Of a stretch of 64,000 nucleotides of DNA, positions 1 to 35,000 are shown in pieces. The translations under genes and the position numbers were made by a program. Each line of letters starts with the position of its first letter. Positions within the stretch are counted from its first letter, which is position 1. The stretch covers positions 17,654,312 through 17,718,311 of the forward strand of contig NC_036459.1 in assembly GCF_002775205.1 (NCBI RefSeq), read 5' to 3'. This stretch comes from Xiphophorus maculatus (Eukaryota > Chordata > Actinopteri > Cyprinodontiformes > Poeciliidae). The notes under the pieces are model-generated. The model searched no databases. It saw only the letters and a list, made by a program, of their open reading frames with translations, and had not been told where the DNA came from.

Positions 1-550
1 TGGCCTTCCTGAAGGATCTGAGTTCATGTCTATCATCTCCTATACTTTTTGACGTCTTTGACCTGCAGCTTTAATTAATCACTGCCTCATTGTAGTTTTA
101 TATTTTAGAGGGGAAATAGGCACAATGTATATATAGAATAAGACATGCTTTTTCTATAAGTTAGGCTGGTTTGGTAAACTTTCCAAAACGACCAGTACCA
201 AATAAATTCTAGCTTTGCTGTTGTAAAATAAATAATAAATACATAAAAATCCTTACTACATTATTTTTCTTTCAAATGCTCCTTTTCTGTCTCTTGTGCT
301 TACTCTTGTTTTAGGTTTTGATTTTATTTTTCTGTAAATACATCACCAAAACTGAAAATAGCAGACTCAGCCTTTTCCCATTAGTCACTACTTCCCCATC
401 AAAGAGGGCCGTGGTTAAACTGATATTTAAGATGGTTCTGACGTCTGACTGTCTGACCGGCCGGGTCACTGGATGGAACCTTTTGAGCTTAAAACTTACA
501 GATCTCTGTCAGCAGCTGGATTCCAGATGAATCTTTTAATTGCATAATTA

Positions 551-720
551 CAGTAGAAACCAGAAGTTTACATACACTGCATAGAGACATTGTCCCCCTC
601 GATGTCTGAAGTTAAATCAGACCCAACTTTTCCATTTTAGGTCACAATAGTTTGCTGGAGTTCTGGTCCATTCCTCCTGACAGAACCGGACAAAAACACA
701 CTGCAGTTATTAAAGTTTCT
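551..720. mobile_element. Tc1/mariner-like remnant
   Basis: The stretch opens with a segment containing AGAAGTTTACATACACTGCA, which resembles the terminal repeat of Tc1 elements of the Sleeping Beauty type. It continues with a piece reading TTCTGGTCCATTCCTCCTGA, which is typical of the interior of those elements. No transposase frame survives and no second terminus is visible nearby, so this is a dead fragment. The family call rests on remembered element sequences. Confidence 0.6.
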
Positions 721-1444
721 TGGCTTGCCCTGCTGTTAGCTTGATAATACAAGACAATAGCAGGTTTGTTTTACTTTAACTTCTTTCATTGGAGTTATTT
801 GAAACTAGCTTGGTAAAAAATGCTGACGCTGAGTTATTTGAAATCAAATAACATAATCATGCACATAGTATCATTTTAAAGCACAGTGAAGTAACTGTTA
901 ACTTTTGTTAATTAACCAAATATTAATTTGACTTTGGAATTTAGTTTACGCTGTATACATCAAATATGACTTAAAACCAATTTTACTTAATTACTTAATG
1001 CCTTGAAATTGGGCCTCTGTCTCTTTAAAAACTCCTGCTCTTTCTCAAATCCAGCCTTTAGCAACATTTTCACCAGCGTAGCATTGAGAAGTAGCTTGTA
1101 TTATGAGCTGAGGTGATGTGCAGTTTTACCAAGTGTTTGCTAATTGCTGCTGGCTAGTCTGAAGGAGCTGAGTGGGGGAGTCACAGGGGAGGGGGGCTCT
1201 GTGAGGCAGAAGCTCAGAAGCCTGAAACTGCAACTCTGATTAGGAGCTGCGTCACTCAGGTGTTGCTATGGAGACTAAAGGATTTCTCAAACATGCATGA
1301 AAGAAACAAAACAACACTTCAGCTATGTTCTTGATGAGGGAATAACATAATATGATGGAAAGCTCAAAAAGTAATTTTTACATAACAATGCCCCTCTAAA
1401 GCAATCTATCTTTTTGCTTGCTAATTAAAGTAATGTTAATAATT
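721..1444. other. Non-coding AT-rich stretch
   Basis: I see no exon, RNA gene or clear repeat here. The reading frames are short and non-coding in character. Confidence 0.5.
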
Positions 1445-1678
1445 GGGGGTGCACTGATTGCAGTTACTGTTGACTGTAAATGTGCAGACATGACCTTGTC
1501 AGCCGGTTTATCAGTCAAACTTCTCTGACGGGAGAAAAGAAAAGCACAGTGGTTGACTTTTAGACCTTTGCCGAGGTTGATAACATCGGTGGATAAGATC
1601 GGCTTCACATGTAAAAATCGGCCGATCACCGATCTCCCAAAGTTAAGGTAATCGGCACCGATAAATCGGTGCACCCCT
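1445..1678. mobile_element. Short terminal-inverted-repeat element, GTGCACCGAT family, copy 1
   Basis: The left end reads GGGGGTGCACTGAT and the right end is its near inverted complement, ATCGGTGCACCCC. The interior has several ATCGG/CCGAT blocks. A diverged homologue lies at 6385-6668 and a further fragment at 49297-49470. The interior word order (the block around CAGACATGACCTTGTCAG, then CCTTTGC, then TCTCCCAAA) is shared with the 6.4 kb copy. There is no coding capacity, so this is a non-autonomous element. The superfamily was not determined. Confidence 0.65.
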
Positions 1679-4600
1679 ATTCATAATGACATTCACACCG
1701 TACGCTCACTATTGATTTGCTGTAGATGCGAAGAAGTCGACTAGAGCGAACCACAAAAACTAAACTACGGTCTTTAAATCAGAGCCGTAAGCTGACGCAT
1801 GCAAACATCCTGTGTGAGGCGAAGCTGCGGGATGGATCACTCTAGAGCGACTAAACGTTTGCATTCCTTTCTTTAGCCGTGTTTGTTTAGCCACAATGTG
1901 TTTCTTTCCTGATGATGTGGACAGCGTAGTGTTACCTGAGCACCCGGCTCTCCGCTGAGCACTCGGCCTCCTCCTAACGCTGTGTGTGATTATAGCCGGC
2001 GTGAAGACGTGATAAGAGGATCAGCTCTCTTGCACGTAAACTCTCTTTTGTAATTGGAGGACGAATAAAGTCTGTTGCCTTTGGTGTGACCTCAAGCTTC
2101 TCCCCCTGCCGACTCACACACACACTCATACACTGTACGTATATCTCTGGTGTGTTTGTTTCAGTCTCAAGCCTCAGCTGCTTCTTGCAGCAACCGGAGC
2201 TTCTGGGCGTACAGTCAAACCTTTCCTGTCAGCTGAGTTCTCTGTGCTCTGCGGCCTGCGGTCTTTCATCATGTGACAATAGATCGGTGCTGTAATGATG
2301 CACCATGTGCATTTGTTTCTTTGCATGTGCAGAATATGAGAAATGCTGCAACTTTCTTACCTGAAGGTAATACTTCTTCATTAATCCTGCTGATCTGTGT
2401 TCTTTGTTTTCGTAACAGCTTGTCCTGTTTTGATATGCCAAGTTTGGGAGGCATTAATGTAAACCCAACAGATGATAGTTTGGAGGTAATTTACTGCTTT
2501 TAGAAAAATGGTTCTCTCTGTATCATTTGCTCAGCAGCCTCCCCTCCAGGGTTTCCTAGAGGATGCCAGTGCCAGATGGGGCATAAAAGCCCTCCTGTTC
2601 TGGGTCTACCCCAGGGCTCCCCACAGTTGGATCAGTGGGACGTGCCCACCCCCCCAAACTGGGTCTTTGCTTTGTAAAATGGCACCAGCTTTCCTCCTGG
2701 AGGCTGACCTCAGCCACACTTTCAGCTCAGTTTTCTGGAAAACTGTCGTTCACATTGGTCTTTTTGTTGGTTTTTTTTCAATGTCTTCTTCTGTGTTCCA
2801 ACAACAACTTCAAGACTTGGCACTGGTGTTTATAACAACTGGAAGTCCATCCCTCCCACAAATTACACTTCCATAATGACAGATATTGATGCAATTTGTC
2901 ACATTTATGTGAAGTTTTAGATTCCTCTGTGTTGGTGACCTGCTTAGCGGTGTAATGAGTTTGGACTACAATTGGTCATCTCTAATTAAAAATCTAAAAA
3001 AACCTTGCCATCACCTTAGTTTCTTCCCATTATGCCATTTAGTTGGTTTATTGAAAAGCCTGTCATGTGGGAGCAAAAGTGAAGAATTGTGGAACATCAA
3101 GTACTGTAATATCTTTGAAGTTTGTGTGTATGTTCACCACTGTCAGGACAAGCAGTGGGCAATATGAATTTAGGATTTTTATCACAGTATTTTTCAACTG
3201 TGACTAATGATGCAAATTAGGATTAAGAAATAGCGGACAAAATATTAAAACTAACATTTCAGTCATTGTTAACATTAACTGAAATCTGTTGTGACAACGA
3301 TACATCAAAATTCTTCTCATGATAATTTATTTTTAACAATAAACACCCACCCTTAGTCAGGTTGGGGTTTTAGTTTTTCAGTAACCTGACCACCATATAT
3401 ATATATATATATACATATATAAATACATATATATGTTGGCCTAATTGGAAATCAATTTCAAAGATATAATTATTAGTTAAGTTGATCAGAAAGTAGGTCA
3501 TGCTGTCAGTTTCACTTTAATAAATCTTCATCAGCGCAGACAGTGTTTGCATAGCGTTGCATGAGACCAAGTTTATATTGGTTCACTGTGCACTATTTGA
3601 GAAGCGGTTATGTAAATACTGCTGCAGTGTTGCACATGTGCAGAATACAAAGTGTGAGAGCTGCAGAAAAAAATCAGTGGCATCATGATGAGCTACACAA
3701 ACGCTACCGAAAAGTAAGGCAGATATGCAAAGAAGGCAGATGTGAAGAGGTTATTACACACCTGTAAAGCTTAACAACCATATTCAGTAGATGCGAGTTA
3801 ACCCGACACGTGCTCGACTCCGCTGCTTATCATGTAGAAACTTTCTATTTCGTTCACTTTCACTTCTTCTCCAGAACTCTCCTCGAACATTTTCACACTG
3901 CTCGTTTGTTCTTCTTCCTCTCCTCCCTCGCGTTCTCACCCACAGACACGTTTTCACCCTTTGTCTCGCTGAAGGTTTTCCTATCGATGTGACCACATCA
4001 GGCTTTCTGTGGGGGTCATTCCAGCTCACCCCTCTGGCTCAGTCATGCTGAAGCTCCTCGTTTGGTTTCCTCCTGACCCAAACAAAGGGTCTTTCAGTGG
4101 AAAGCGCCCACTGCGCTGGGCAGTGGCACTGATGTTCTGTTTGTGCATGTTCTTTGCACAAACACGTACTTGTGACTGTACTCAGCTGGGTTTGGATGGA
4201 ATGGACGCTCGGAGGCCGAAGACGGCGGCAAAGATCCAGCTGCCATTTTAGGCCTGTTGATCAGGATTGCTTCACCGTGCTTTACAAAAGTTCCACATTC
4301 TGTCACTAAAAGTATAATCTTAATGTGTTTAGATGGAACTCTGTAGACAAACACCAGTAATGAATTTATTTAATTTGATTCTGTAATGACAAACAGAAAG
4401 ATTATATTGACATTTTCTGAGACGTTCCTGTACTCGACTAAGCAGAAAGCAGTTATTTCAATATCTAAATGCCCCAGAGCTGTTAGGCTGTAGGAAGGTG
4501 AGACCCCTGTAGTCTGTTTGAAGTCTTTGTGTTGGACGTAGTGGTGCTTTGATCGCAACGTATAGCAGGGAGACTCCAGGGTGTGTGCACCGCTGTGATC

Positions 4601-6384
4601 ATCACATCACAGGGCTGAATGATTCTAACCTGAGGCACCATCATCATCACCCTCAGCTATCTTGGCTGTTATTACACCACCTATGTGGGCTCCCTTGGTG
4701 TTTTTTTTTCTGTAAATTCTTTTTTAGCTCAGCTTTACTTTTTCTGCTGGGTCCCTTGGATTCCATGGGTTGATGTTCTGCTGTCCATACAGTGTAGGCA
4801 GTGAACAGGCTGCGAGGGTGGGAGGAAACGGTCAGGGTTTGTGGACAATTGAAGGATTACATAATTTGCAAATGTTGCGAAACCAATGTGGAGAGTCAGG
4901 TGAGCTGTAGATGGAACGGGAGAAATATAAAAATATTTGATCCTGTGTATGACCGGATCAGTGTTGTGCTATGGTTTAATGTGAAAAATGTCTGTCGATC
5001 TTTTAACATCAACGCCATACATTTTTCACATGTAGCTATTATTATCCCTCTGAAAAGAGAATAGGACGATTATTAATAGATATTTAATCATTTTAAAATA
5101 TAAACAGTAACCAAACAGTAACAAGTCAAATAGATGTTCAAAGTGCAAATTAGGAAGTTTGCATGTTGCAGCCAGTCTTGCAATAAATCTGAAGAAGCCT
5201 CTAACTGAAGACTGTCATGAAAAACACAATTTCTGGCCAGCAGAGATGATAAAAATTAACAGAAGTCAACAAACAGAACAAATCAAAAGCAGCAAATCAG
5301 AGCTCATCCAACATGCTGCCACCATGAGCTTAGCTAATGCTAACCTAGCACAGCTAGCGCTCCTAAAAGTGGTCTAACAGATTGAAAGACCATTCCCTGT
5401 TTGTTAATCTTGTGGCCGAATATTTGATAAAGGTCCATAGTGTTCAACGATCACCTTGATTTTTGTGTCTTTGTCCTTTTACTTTTTCTAGTTGATGCCT
5501 ACCTGACCTACTGAACTTTTGAATTGGCTTAAATTTACTGATGTTCCACAACATAATGGTTGTTTATTGAATATTTAATATGAGTTCGAGAACTTGATGA
5601 AATAAATAAATAAAAACGAATAACATTATACATATTTTTTGATTAATAAAATGTCAATTGTATAAATTGTACATTTGCATAACTCTGGTGAGTGGCTGGT
5701 GTCAGTGATGTCAAACTGACCTCTAGTATAAAGTTCATATTAGGAGAGATATTTAAGCAGAGGAGTGGTGTGATTGCTTTTTGAGTTCAGCCAGTCGTCT
5801 TTTATGTGCGCTGGTTTTAAAAACATAGTTGTTACAACAAAACTGATCCAAATCAAATCTGACATAAAAGCTTTAAAGCGCTGAATAACCTCATGGCTAA
5901 TGTAGGCGTGAATAAAACCTTGGCATTGATTAATGGGTCTCTTCAATGCGTGAGATCATTTTTTTTCCTTGGGCCCGGTTTCGTCCCGTCTTCCTAAAAG
6001 ATGGAGATGATTTCATCTATTTTAAACCGGTTGTGATTCTCATATGAGTGCCTATTTTAAGCAGCGGTTCTCAACATCGTTAGCTGCTGGGTTTCTTTAT
6101 AGGAGACGGTGTTGCTGTCGACGGGTCGACTCCGCTCTGTTCATTGTTCCTGCTCTGATTCTGTCAGAATAAACATCTGTAGCTATCTCAGAGCTATTTA
6201 AAGGGGACATGTCCATCTGATTTAGAATGAGAAAAACTGCATCTGCTCAGACGTATTATCTTTGTAATGCACACTCGGCACAAAAAACAGATGTGTTTTT
6301 CTATGTTGAAGTCATGCGTTTTTAAGGAGCCTGTTTCTTTCCCCTTAAATGGTGCCATAAGAAGTTCTATGAACCCCATCGATG
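1679..6384. other. Intergenic DNA without a supported gene
   Basis: No exon with homology could be recognised on either strand. It contains an (AT)n-type simple repeat near 3397-3431 and otherwise AT-rich unique-looking DNA. The segment 1700-2060 is somewhat richer in CpG, but nothing in it proves a promoter. A distal 5' exon of cdk17 could lie here and would be invisible without transcript data. Confidence 0.45.
3397..3431. repeat. AT microsatellite
   Basis: Runs of alternating TA, interrupted by ATACATATAAATACATATA. A simple sequence repeat only. Confidence 0.8.
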
Positions 6385-6668
6385 CTTAGGCCAATCGCAG
6401 ATTTCTTTGCCTGAAAAGCTGCTAAATATAGCAACAAAGTTGTTAATTTGGCAACAGTAAGGTGACTGTTGTTAACCACACGTATGCAGACGTGACCTGG
6501 TGGGCAGGTCTGTCAGTCAGTCCTTTCTCATAGCAGAGCAAAAGGGGACAGTGGCTGATGTTCAGACCTTTGCAGAGAGTAAAATTTATTTAGCATGCAA
6601 GTGTCGGTCATTGGCCAGTCTCCCAAAATCAAGGAACTCGGGGACGATTTCTCTGTGCACCATTATTA
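6385..6668. mobile_element. GTGCACCGAT-family element, copy 2 (diverged)
   Basis: Homologous to the element at 1445-1678. Both contain a block like GCAGACGTGACCTGGTGGG, a CAGTGG segment followed by GACCTTTGC, and a TCTCCCAAAATC segment, in the same order and orientation. The right end (TCTGTGCACCATTATTAG) is a decayed version of the GGTGCACCCC terminus. It is non-coding. Confidence 0.55.
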
Positions 6669-6924
6669 GGAATCCTGAGCACTTTTTGATCATTTAAATT
6701 AAATTGCAATAAAGCTTACGCCAATTTAATGTATGTTTTTTAGTGCATAGAAAGAAAATCAACTATAATCAGAAATGTCACAGCATGCACCAAAGAAGAC
6801 TGTAAATCAGTATCGACTGGTAAAAGCCTGATTAGTGAATCTGTGATTGTGTTGGGCATTTTGATGGGGGCTGGTGAATAGCTTAAACCCCAAAATGAAA
6901 AAAAAGCTGACTAGCCCTAAAGCA

Positions 6925-7125
6925 CTAGTCATAAACATTAGGCCCACTAATGCTAAAGCTCTACACGAACACGGTATTGAGCAGTAGCTAATGCTAAAGC
7001 AGTACACAACATGGTATTTACCAGAAGCTGTTGCTAAAGCGCTATACCAATATGCTATTTAGTGTTAGCTAATGCTGTTGTGCTTCACCAACACTGTTTT
7101 TACCTAGTGCTAAAGTGCTAACTTC
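6925..7125. repeat. Degenerate TAGC-rich tandem repeat (about 60-bp period)
   Basis: About four diverged copies of a unit built around GCTAATGCTAAAGC followed by a CTACACCAACATGGTATTTA-like segment. Similar TAGC-rich arrays occur at 24358-24675, 30934-31399 and 40063-40225. Confidence 0.6.
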
Positions 7126-8710
7126 AATTCAAATTATAGCTCCCCTTGAAAGACAACACTCAAGCACCTATTTATGTTTTATATGATAATTTACATGTTC
7201 TATAATGTCCTTAGATATTGTATTTATGTTTATATCTTGTTCTCCTTTGTCTGTTTAATTTTGTCCCTGTGTGTTTTATGCTTAAATTAAAACAAGGGAA
7301 AATAGACAGAATGCAATGACAGGAACCGAAACCTCTGCATAAACAGTCTTCACCCACTTCAAAACAAGAGCATGAATATAAATGTACACAAATGTTGCAT
7401 TTTATTCAACTGAAAGTTTATGAAACGGTCAAGTAAATTAGTGCTTAAGGAATGCATCTGGGAAATTTGATTTAGGGGAAGGTAGGTGTGCTAAATGTTT
7501 TCACAGTTAAACACTAAATATAAAATTAGCCTTACTATTGGCGCAATAGCAAGAAACTGCCTACTGCTGTTATTATCCATTGAACCGTTGCTGTCAAACC
7601 TTGTTTCAGGTTTACAAAACCTATTTTTATGGAAAAAATATAAAATGGGAAGTTTTTACATGAACCCAATATTTTTCATCATCTTGTTATGTTAGTGGAA
7701 TCATTGCATAGCTAATGCTAAGTCTACAGTGTACCAAAGTGCACTGTAGCTACTGTAATTTTCATGCATATGTTATAGGCAATGATTCATAGCAGATGAT
7801 TTATAAATGAAGAGGGAACTGCCTGTATGAATGCAACCTGATATGAATAACCGATCTGGTCCAGCCAATCAACCTGAAGTTAGCATTGTTGGCTGATTTT
7901 AACTGAGGTCCATCAGATTCCCCCCCACCTCCCCTCTTATTCATTAAATGCCAGAACTTCCATCATTTCCGTCTCTCAACCAAACTTCTCATAAACGCAG
8001 AATTCAGCTCCTGAAATCTCTAAACATGGAGTCGGACCGCCTCGGCCTGAGCAAGTCCCGTCCCCCAGCAGTACTGTACACGCCTGCCTTCACTCTGCTG
8101 ATTTCATGGCTCTTAACCAAACGCAAAGACTCCATTATGGCTCTGCTTTCTGAAATAAACTCACATTTTCTCTCCATTTCTCTTTCTCCCCCGTCTCTCT
8201 GTTCTTCTTCGCCCATCTTTTCACACTCTTCCTCCTCCCACTCAGTCACTTTTAGCCTCATCTCCAGGATTGAACTTTAAAAAAAAGCCACATTTTCCAT
8301 TTCATTACCTCACCCTGATTTTGGGAGTTATAAAACGAAGGAGGGGGGTGAGACGAAGGCACGGTAGGAAGATTGCAGAGTGGGTCATAATTAAGCGAGT
8401 AATTAGGCCTCGTCCCCGGCAACCCTCGGCCCACCTTCTCGTCCTTTGAAGTCCTCTCCTCCCGACTACCCAGGGTGCACTTGCGAGGCATCCAAAGGAA
8501 TGGGGGATGTCGGAAATGTGGGTCAAAACGAGTGTGTGCGTGAATATCTGGAGATGCTGCTGATGATGAAAAGAGCGAGTGTGTTGGTGGTGGGGGGCAG
8601 CTTCCCCCTCAGCGCTTCTACCTCCACTGGTGGGTTGCTTCTGATCCTTTTCATGCTGAAATCATTTCCCCGCCTGCATGCAGACGCATCATTCATATGT
8701 GCCAGTTTTG

Positions 8711-8741
<31 letters not shown>

Positions 8742-10039
8742 TGTCACATGAGTCCCTTTGTTTTGGTTTGGTGCAGAGATAAAACCCGGCTCTGTTACAC
8801 TTCTGTGTTGGGGGGACAAAGAGCACTTATCTCATAGAATGAGTGTGCGCACGGAGCGGGAGGCGGAGGGGAAGAATTTGATTGTACGAGGATTTTTTTG
8901 TTGTTGTTTTCGGATGCAGTTATTTTACTTTTTTTTACCCCCCTATCTTTACAAGCTGCACTTTTCAGCCTCGTTAAACTGTTTCACTTTCTTGTTTTTC
9001 CTCCCTGGTAAGCTGTTTGGAAGTTCTCATCACATGGGGCCACCAGGGCTGGCATGATGCATTTTCTCTGGAGCAGTGGTCACTAACACATGTTGTCGAG
9101 TAGGATGGTGAAAATCTTTAGGAAAGAGGGTGAGGATAAACATTAAAATGGAAACAATATTTTCCAACAGATTGAAATGGTTAAACATTTTTTTCTGTAC
9201 GTGGTTATGTAAAACCTAACTCTACACTATTTCTCTTTAGAGGAAATCCCTAGATGTCTTTTAGCAGCATAGTTCATGATTTCAACATCCACTGCAATGT
9301 ATTAGACACAGATTTCATCATAAAAACTCCTTTCACACTATTTGGCAGTCCTGTAAAACAACAAAAAAAATTACAATAAATTCATTTTCTTTATTTGACA
9401 AAACTCAAATGTAATGTGTGGATATTTGGTTTGGAAAAAATGCACTAAATAAAAACAGCGATTGATGACATTTAAAGTCACAATTTACACTTGTTGAAAA
9501 AATATATTTACTTAGTGAGGGATGAGTATGGAAACCCATTTCTGTCATGAAAGAAAAAATAAAAGTCCAGGAGGAAGACCCAATTTTGACTTGTAGACGT
9601 AATTATGAGATTCAAAGTCATAATTAAGAGATATAAAGTCACATTGTTGACTTTCAGTTATGTTAGACAAAATGATCATTTCAACTTTCTAAGTCATAAT
9701 TGTAAGATTCAAAGACATGATTTGTTATGTAAAAAACATAAATGAAGCTATTCATGCTAACTAAAGCAAATGGGTTGGTTTTTATTGGTGTTCTGGAGTT
9801 GGTGGAGGCATGATGCATCCTTAAATATGTCTTCAGCCACTGAAGATTATTATTATTTATTATTATTATTTCATGACATTCCCTCAAGACAAAATAAAAC
9901 TAAGATGGCTTATGTGTTGGTGCGAGCTTGTGATGCTGATTCATTAAGAGGTTCTCACCATGTTCTGTCATCAATGACAAATTGTTGCAGGCGTGTGTGT
10001 GTGTGTTGACACACTGATGGTGTCCTTTTTATACAAGAC
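7126..10039. other. Intergenic or cdk17 upstream DNA without a supported exon
   Basis: No homologous exon was recognised. The open frames at 7948-8280 on both strands lie in pyrimidine-rich low-complexity DNA and overlap each other, so I do not regard them as genes. A short CA tract sits near 8709-8740. If cdk17 is transcribed from far upstream, this stretch is its first intron. Confidence 0.45.
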
Positions 10040-10195
10040 GAGCCAATAACCTTGACGGAGTCCGATGGAGGCGGACGGTACCGGCGGAGGGGCGGCTAGC
10101 TTCTCACCGCGGCTCAGACGGGACGGACGGGGCGTTTCTACTGCTGCTTCCTCACCCCGTTTCCTCGAGCCGTGCTCGCATGCCCTTTTCACCCA
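10040..10195 (+). promoter_or_regulatory. CpG-rich candidate promoter or 5' UTR exon upstream of cdk17
   Basis: A compact block of high GC and many CpG dinucleotides (GGACGGTACCGGCGGAGGGG, CACCGCGGCTCAGACGG) stands out from AT-rich surroundings. A CCAAT box lies at its left edge, near 10045. It lies about 500 bp before the first cdk17 coding exon. Position and composition suggest a promoter or non-coding first exon, but no TATA box, initiator or splice donor was established. A (CA)n tract follows at about 10198-10220. Confidence 0.35.
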
Positions 10196-10701
10196 CAAAC
10201 ACACACACACACACACACACGGAATAATCGCGCAAAGACACACTATCGCAATAACAGAGGGTGACACAATGAGCAGGGACTGGCTCGGAGCAGATTGAGC
10301 AAGGTGTTTCCTGTGACCTGGACGACTGCACACAACACACACTTAGTCTGCCAGCCCCTCCTCATCAGATCTTAATTTCTCCCTCCGTACCCATGTGAAC
10401 GTGTGTGTAGGTGAAAAACGGCTATGTTGCAGGCTGTGATGCACATCCTTTATTTATGCCGTCTTCATGCTTTATTCATGCTCTGTTCAGGCATTTGCAA
10501 AGTGAATGAATATTGGATTAAAAGCAGCGTTCCGTTATTCATGAGCGGGGATATTTTGGACCGTGCCGGTGCTTGTGTAATCCCCCGTCTGGCATATCGC
10601 AACATTCAGCAAAACCACCCTAAAATACTGGACGTCTTCACTTTAAGCTGACCGTGTGTGTGTGTGGATATGTGTGTTGACAGGCTGTGAACTGCCCTGC
10701 T

Positions 10702-32030
<21,329 letters not shown>

Positions 32031-35000
32031 TGTTTCCTGAAGAGGACGGTCAGCCGGCCAGCTTCATCTGCACCTCCCAGCAACTCCTCGCATGAGCCCA
32101 CCTCCCTGTGGAGCGTCTCTCCTCACTCACTCACCTGGACTCTCTCACACGCGTACACCCACACACACATCCTCTGAATGAGTGATTTTGAGTCAAAACG
32201 CTTGGAGACTGTTTATTTATTGGGGTGTGAGGTTAACTTATTTTGCTGCTAAACTACTACTGTCTACTATATAACATGTCTGTGTGTGTGTGTGTGTGTG
32301 TACACATGTGTGTTGGCGCACATGATGTGAACTGAGGACTCCATGCACAGTTAAGCAGTCTGTTTAGGTTACTGTTATTTCTCCTGACTATAATTCTTTG
32401 GTATGTGTAGTTTGAAATTCAACGGATGTTGATGTCGACGCTGTGATGAAGTTATTGTTTTCATTGTTGTGCTTACAGAGCGACAGCTGCAGTTTCTTCA
32501 AACTTTTTATGCATTGTGTATATCTATACATATATATATATTTATGTGTATATATGTACATGTATATTTGGAGATTGTTTTTTTCTTTCTTGTTGTTTTG
32601 TTTTGTTCTCTTTCCTTCGAGCTTCCGTGACTGATCTATACAAGGTTTCTACATTTCAAAAAGCTGCAGCACACGACGGTGTTGGCTATGAGGGGAACGA
32701 GAAAGACTGGTGACGATGATGATGATGATGGATTTTTATTATTTTCCCCCAAATGCATTTCAGAAGAACCATGTTTCTCTGAGGGGCCGCTGCCGTCGGG
32801 GGTTCCACTGAAAGTCTGAGCATAGCGCCTGGCAGCTGAGGTCTGAGCGAAGCTAACAGTTTTAGCCGCTGGGTTTCTGCTCACTCTGGTAAATCTATAG
32901 GACCAAATCTGACAGAGACAAAAAATGGAAATGGGCATGGGCTGGTGTGAGATTCGCTATGATACCCAAGATTAAAAAAACTAAACAGTATCCCTGTGTG
33001 TTAGGAAAACTTCCTAACATAATCTTTCATTTACGTGGAACAGCAGGAACTATTACTACATTTGCTAAAATATGACATATTGATGATTACGGTTATGTTA
33101 CTTTAAGATATTTTTATTTTCATACAAATATGGAATAAATGGTCATTAAATTTAATATTGACCACACTCTGCTCTTTGTAGAGAAACAGAAATCTAATTA
33201 CCTGGTTAATCTGTTCCGGTAGCCTGCAGCCTGCTGCTTTACAGACCTGCCAGCTGTAAATTTAATACAGAAATGTTTGGTTTCCACACCATGCTTGTCT
33301 GAAAAATAGTTCCAGTCGAGAAAATCACAAACATCCGGATTTGTTTAATTGAGTTAAATGACGCAGCGCTGCATTACTCTGCCCGTCATACACAGGAGAA
33401 AGCTCTGGTTGCTCCTTAATGTGGGTTTTCATTTATCACTGGGGCAAAAATGAGCAGTTTTTGAAACCGTAGCTGTTTGAAACCTTGGTGCAGCAGACCA
33501 GCCCAGGCCTTGTTGGGAAGACGACTGGACGGCATTGTTGAGTAATGTGAAAAACCAGAACCCGAGATAAAAGCTCGGACAAGCCTGCAAACCCTCCGAC
33601 TGTCGAGAGCCTCGATGCAACTGTACATTCAGAAATTTTACCCTGCACTCCAAGCGTTTGCAGATTTTTTTTTGTGTTGTTTTCATCAGGGACGTGGGCC
33701 TCAACACGGCCGAGTTTACCCAACAGTATTAAGATGCGTTCCGTGACTTCTTGGGAAAACGGCACTGACGTGGATGCTTTCCCACGTCACGTCGAGCCAC
33801 AGCATTTTTACAACACAGAGATTTCAAATTAAAACTCAAGACTTTACTGCTGATGTGTTGTTGGCGACTGACGGTGATGCTAAAGATGATTAAACTCGTT
33901 GGCGAGTCTCTCTTTTAAATACGTTTACTGTAGCAATAAGAAAATGTCCCTGAATATTTCTTACATGGCAACTGATGTTCATTGCATTCCTGGGGTCGGC
34001 TTGGTTTGTTTTTCCCGTGTTGACCATTAAACATCAAACCGCAGCCATTTTGCTAAGCTTAGAAAATACAGTTTGCACTAGCTAATGTAATGCTATTTCT
34101 TATATGGCTAAAAAACTAAACCCTGTTTTGATATGTACTTTGTGAAAATTTATGAAGCAGCATTGGATGTGTGGTGAACAATGTTTCCCTGCTAGGTTAG
34201 CTTAGGCAGATTTCTCTTTTTATGCTAACTTTAGGCGCGCTAAAGCTAAACATACATGATGAGGTATCCATTCAAACAAATTTAGGTCAATAAACAAGTG
34301 TTTGTTTAAATGTTAATCTCTGGTATAAAGAAGAATATAGACTTTTTGACTTAAGAGGTACATCATTGGTGTGAATAACTATGCAGTTGAAGCTATAGTT
34401 TAGCATAGCCAGTTAGCTTTAAATATGGCTAAAAGAGTTTTGTTGAGCACTTGGCAAAAATGTAAGCGCAGGTTGTTTTTTTATTTGTTTGTTATAAATA
34501 CATAACTGGGAAAAATTTAAATATAACAGCTTCACAAGATGAACTGCTAATAAATCAGAAAATATTAAAAGCTTATTAAAACTAAAAGACTGGGAGTGCA
34601 TTAAACATCCAAATAAAACTGAAAGTTGTCGGGGGATCAGAGGGAAGTTTTCTTGTTGCTCTTTTGTTCGGCGGCCGACTGAAAACTATTTTGTGACAGG
34701 AAAAGATTTGTTTAAGCGACACTAGTGTTCTTTGTTTCAGATTAGGTAGCACATGCTAGAAGAGTGCTGGAAGCACTGGTAAAGCTTGATAAACTTGTAT
34801 CTGAAATCATTAATGTAATAATATTAACATCAAACACAGACTGCAGGTAATGGTGCAATGATCCAGTAAACAATACAAATATTTTTAATCTAAATGATTT
34901 GAACATTCACTAATTTGAGATATTAAATTGTGATTACACAATCAACTACATACGTGATGTACTGTAAACAGGAAGTCATTATATTAATGGTATATTTCCT

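Noticed and set aside
7948-8280. 110-codon plus frame with an 85-codon minus frame opposite
   Set aside because: Serine/leucine-rich low-complexity pyrimidine DNA. No homology, no splice context.
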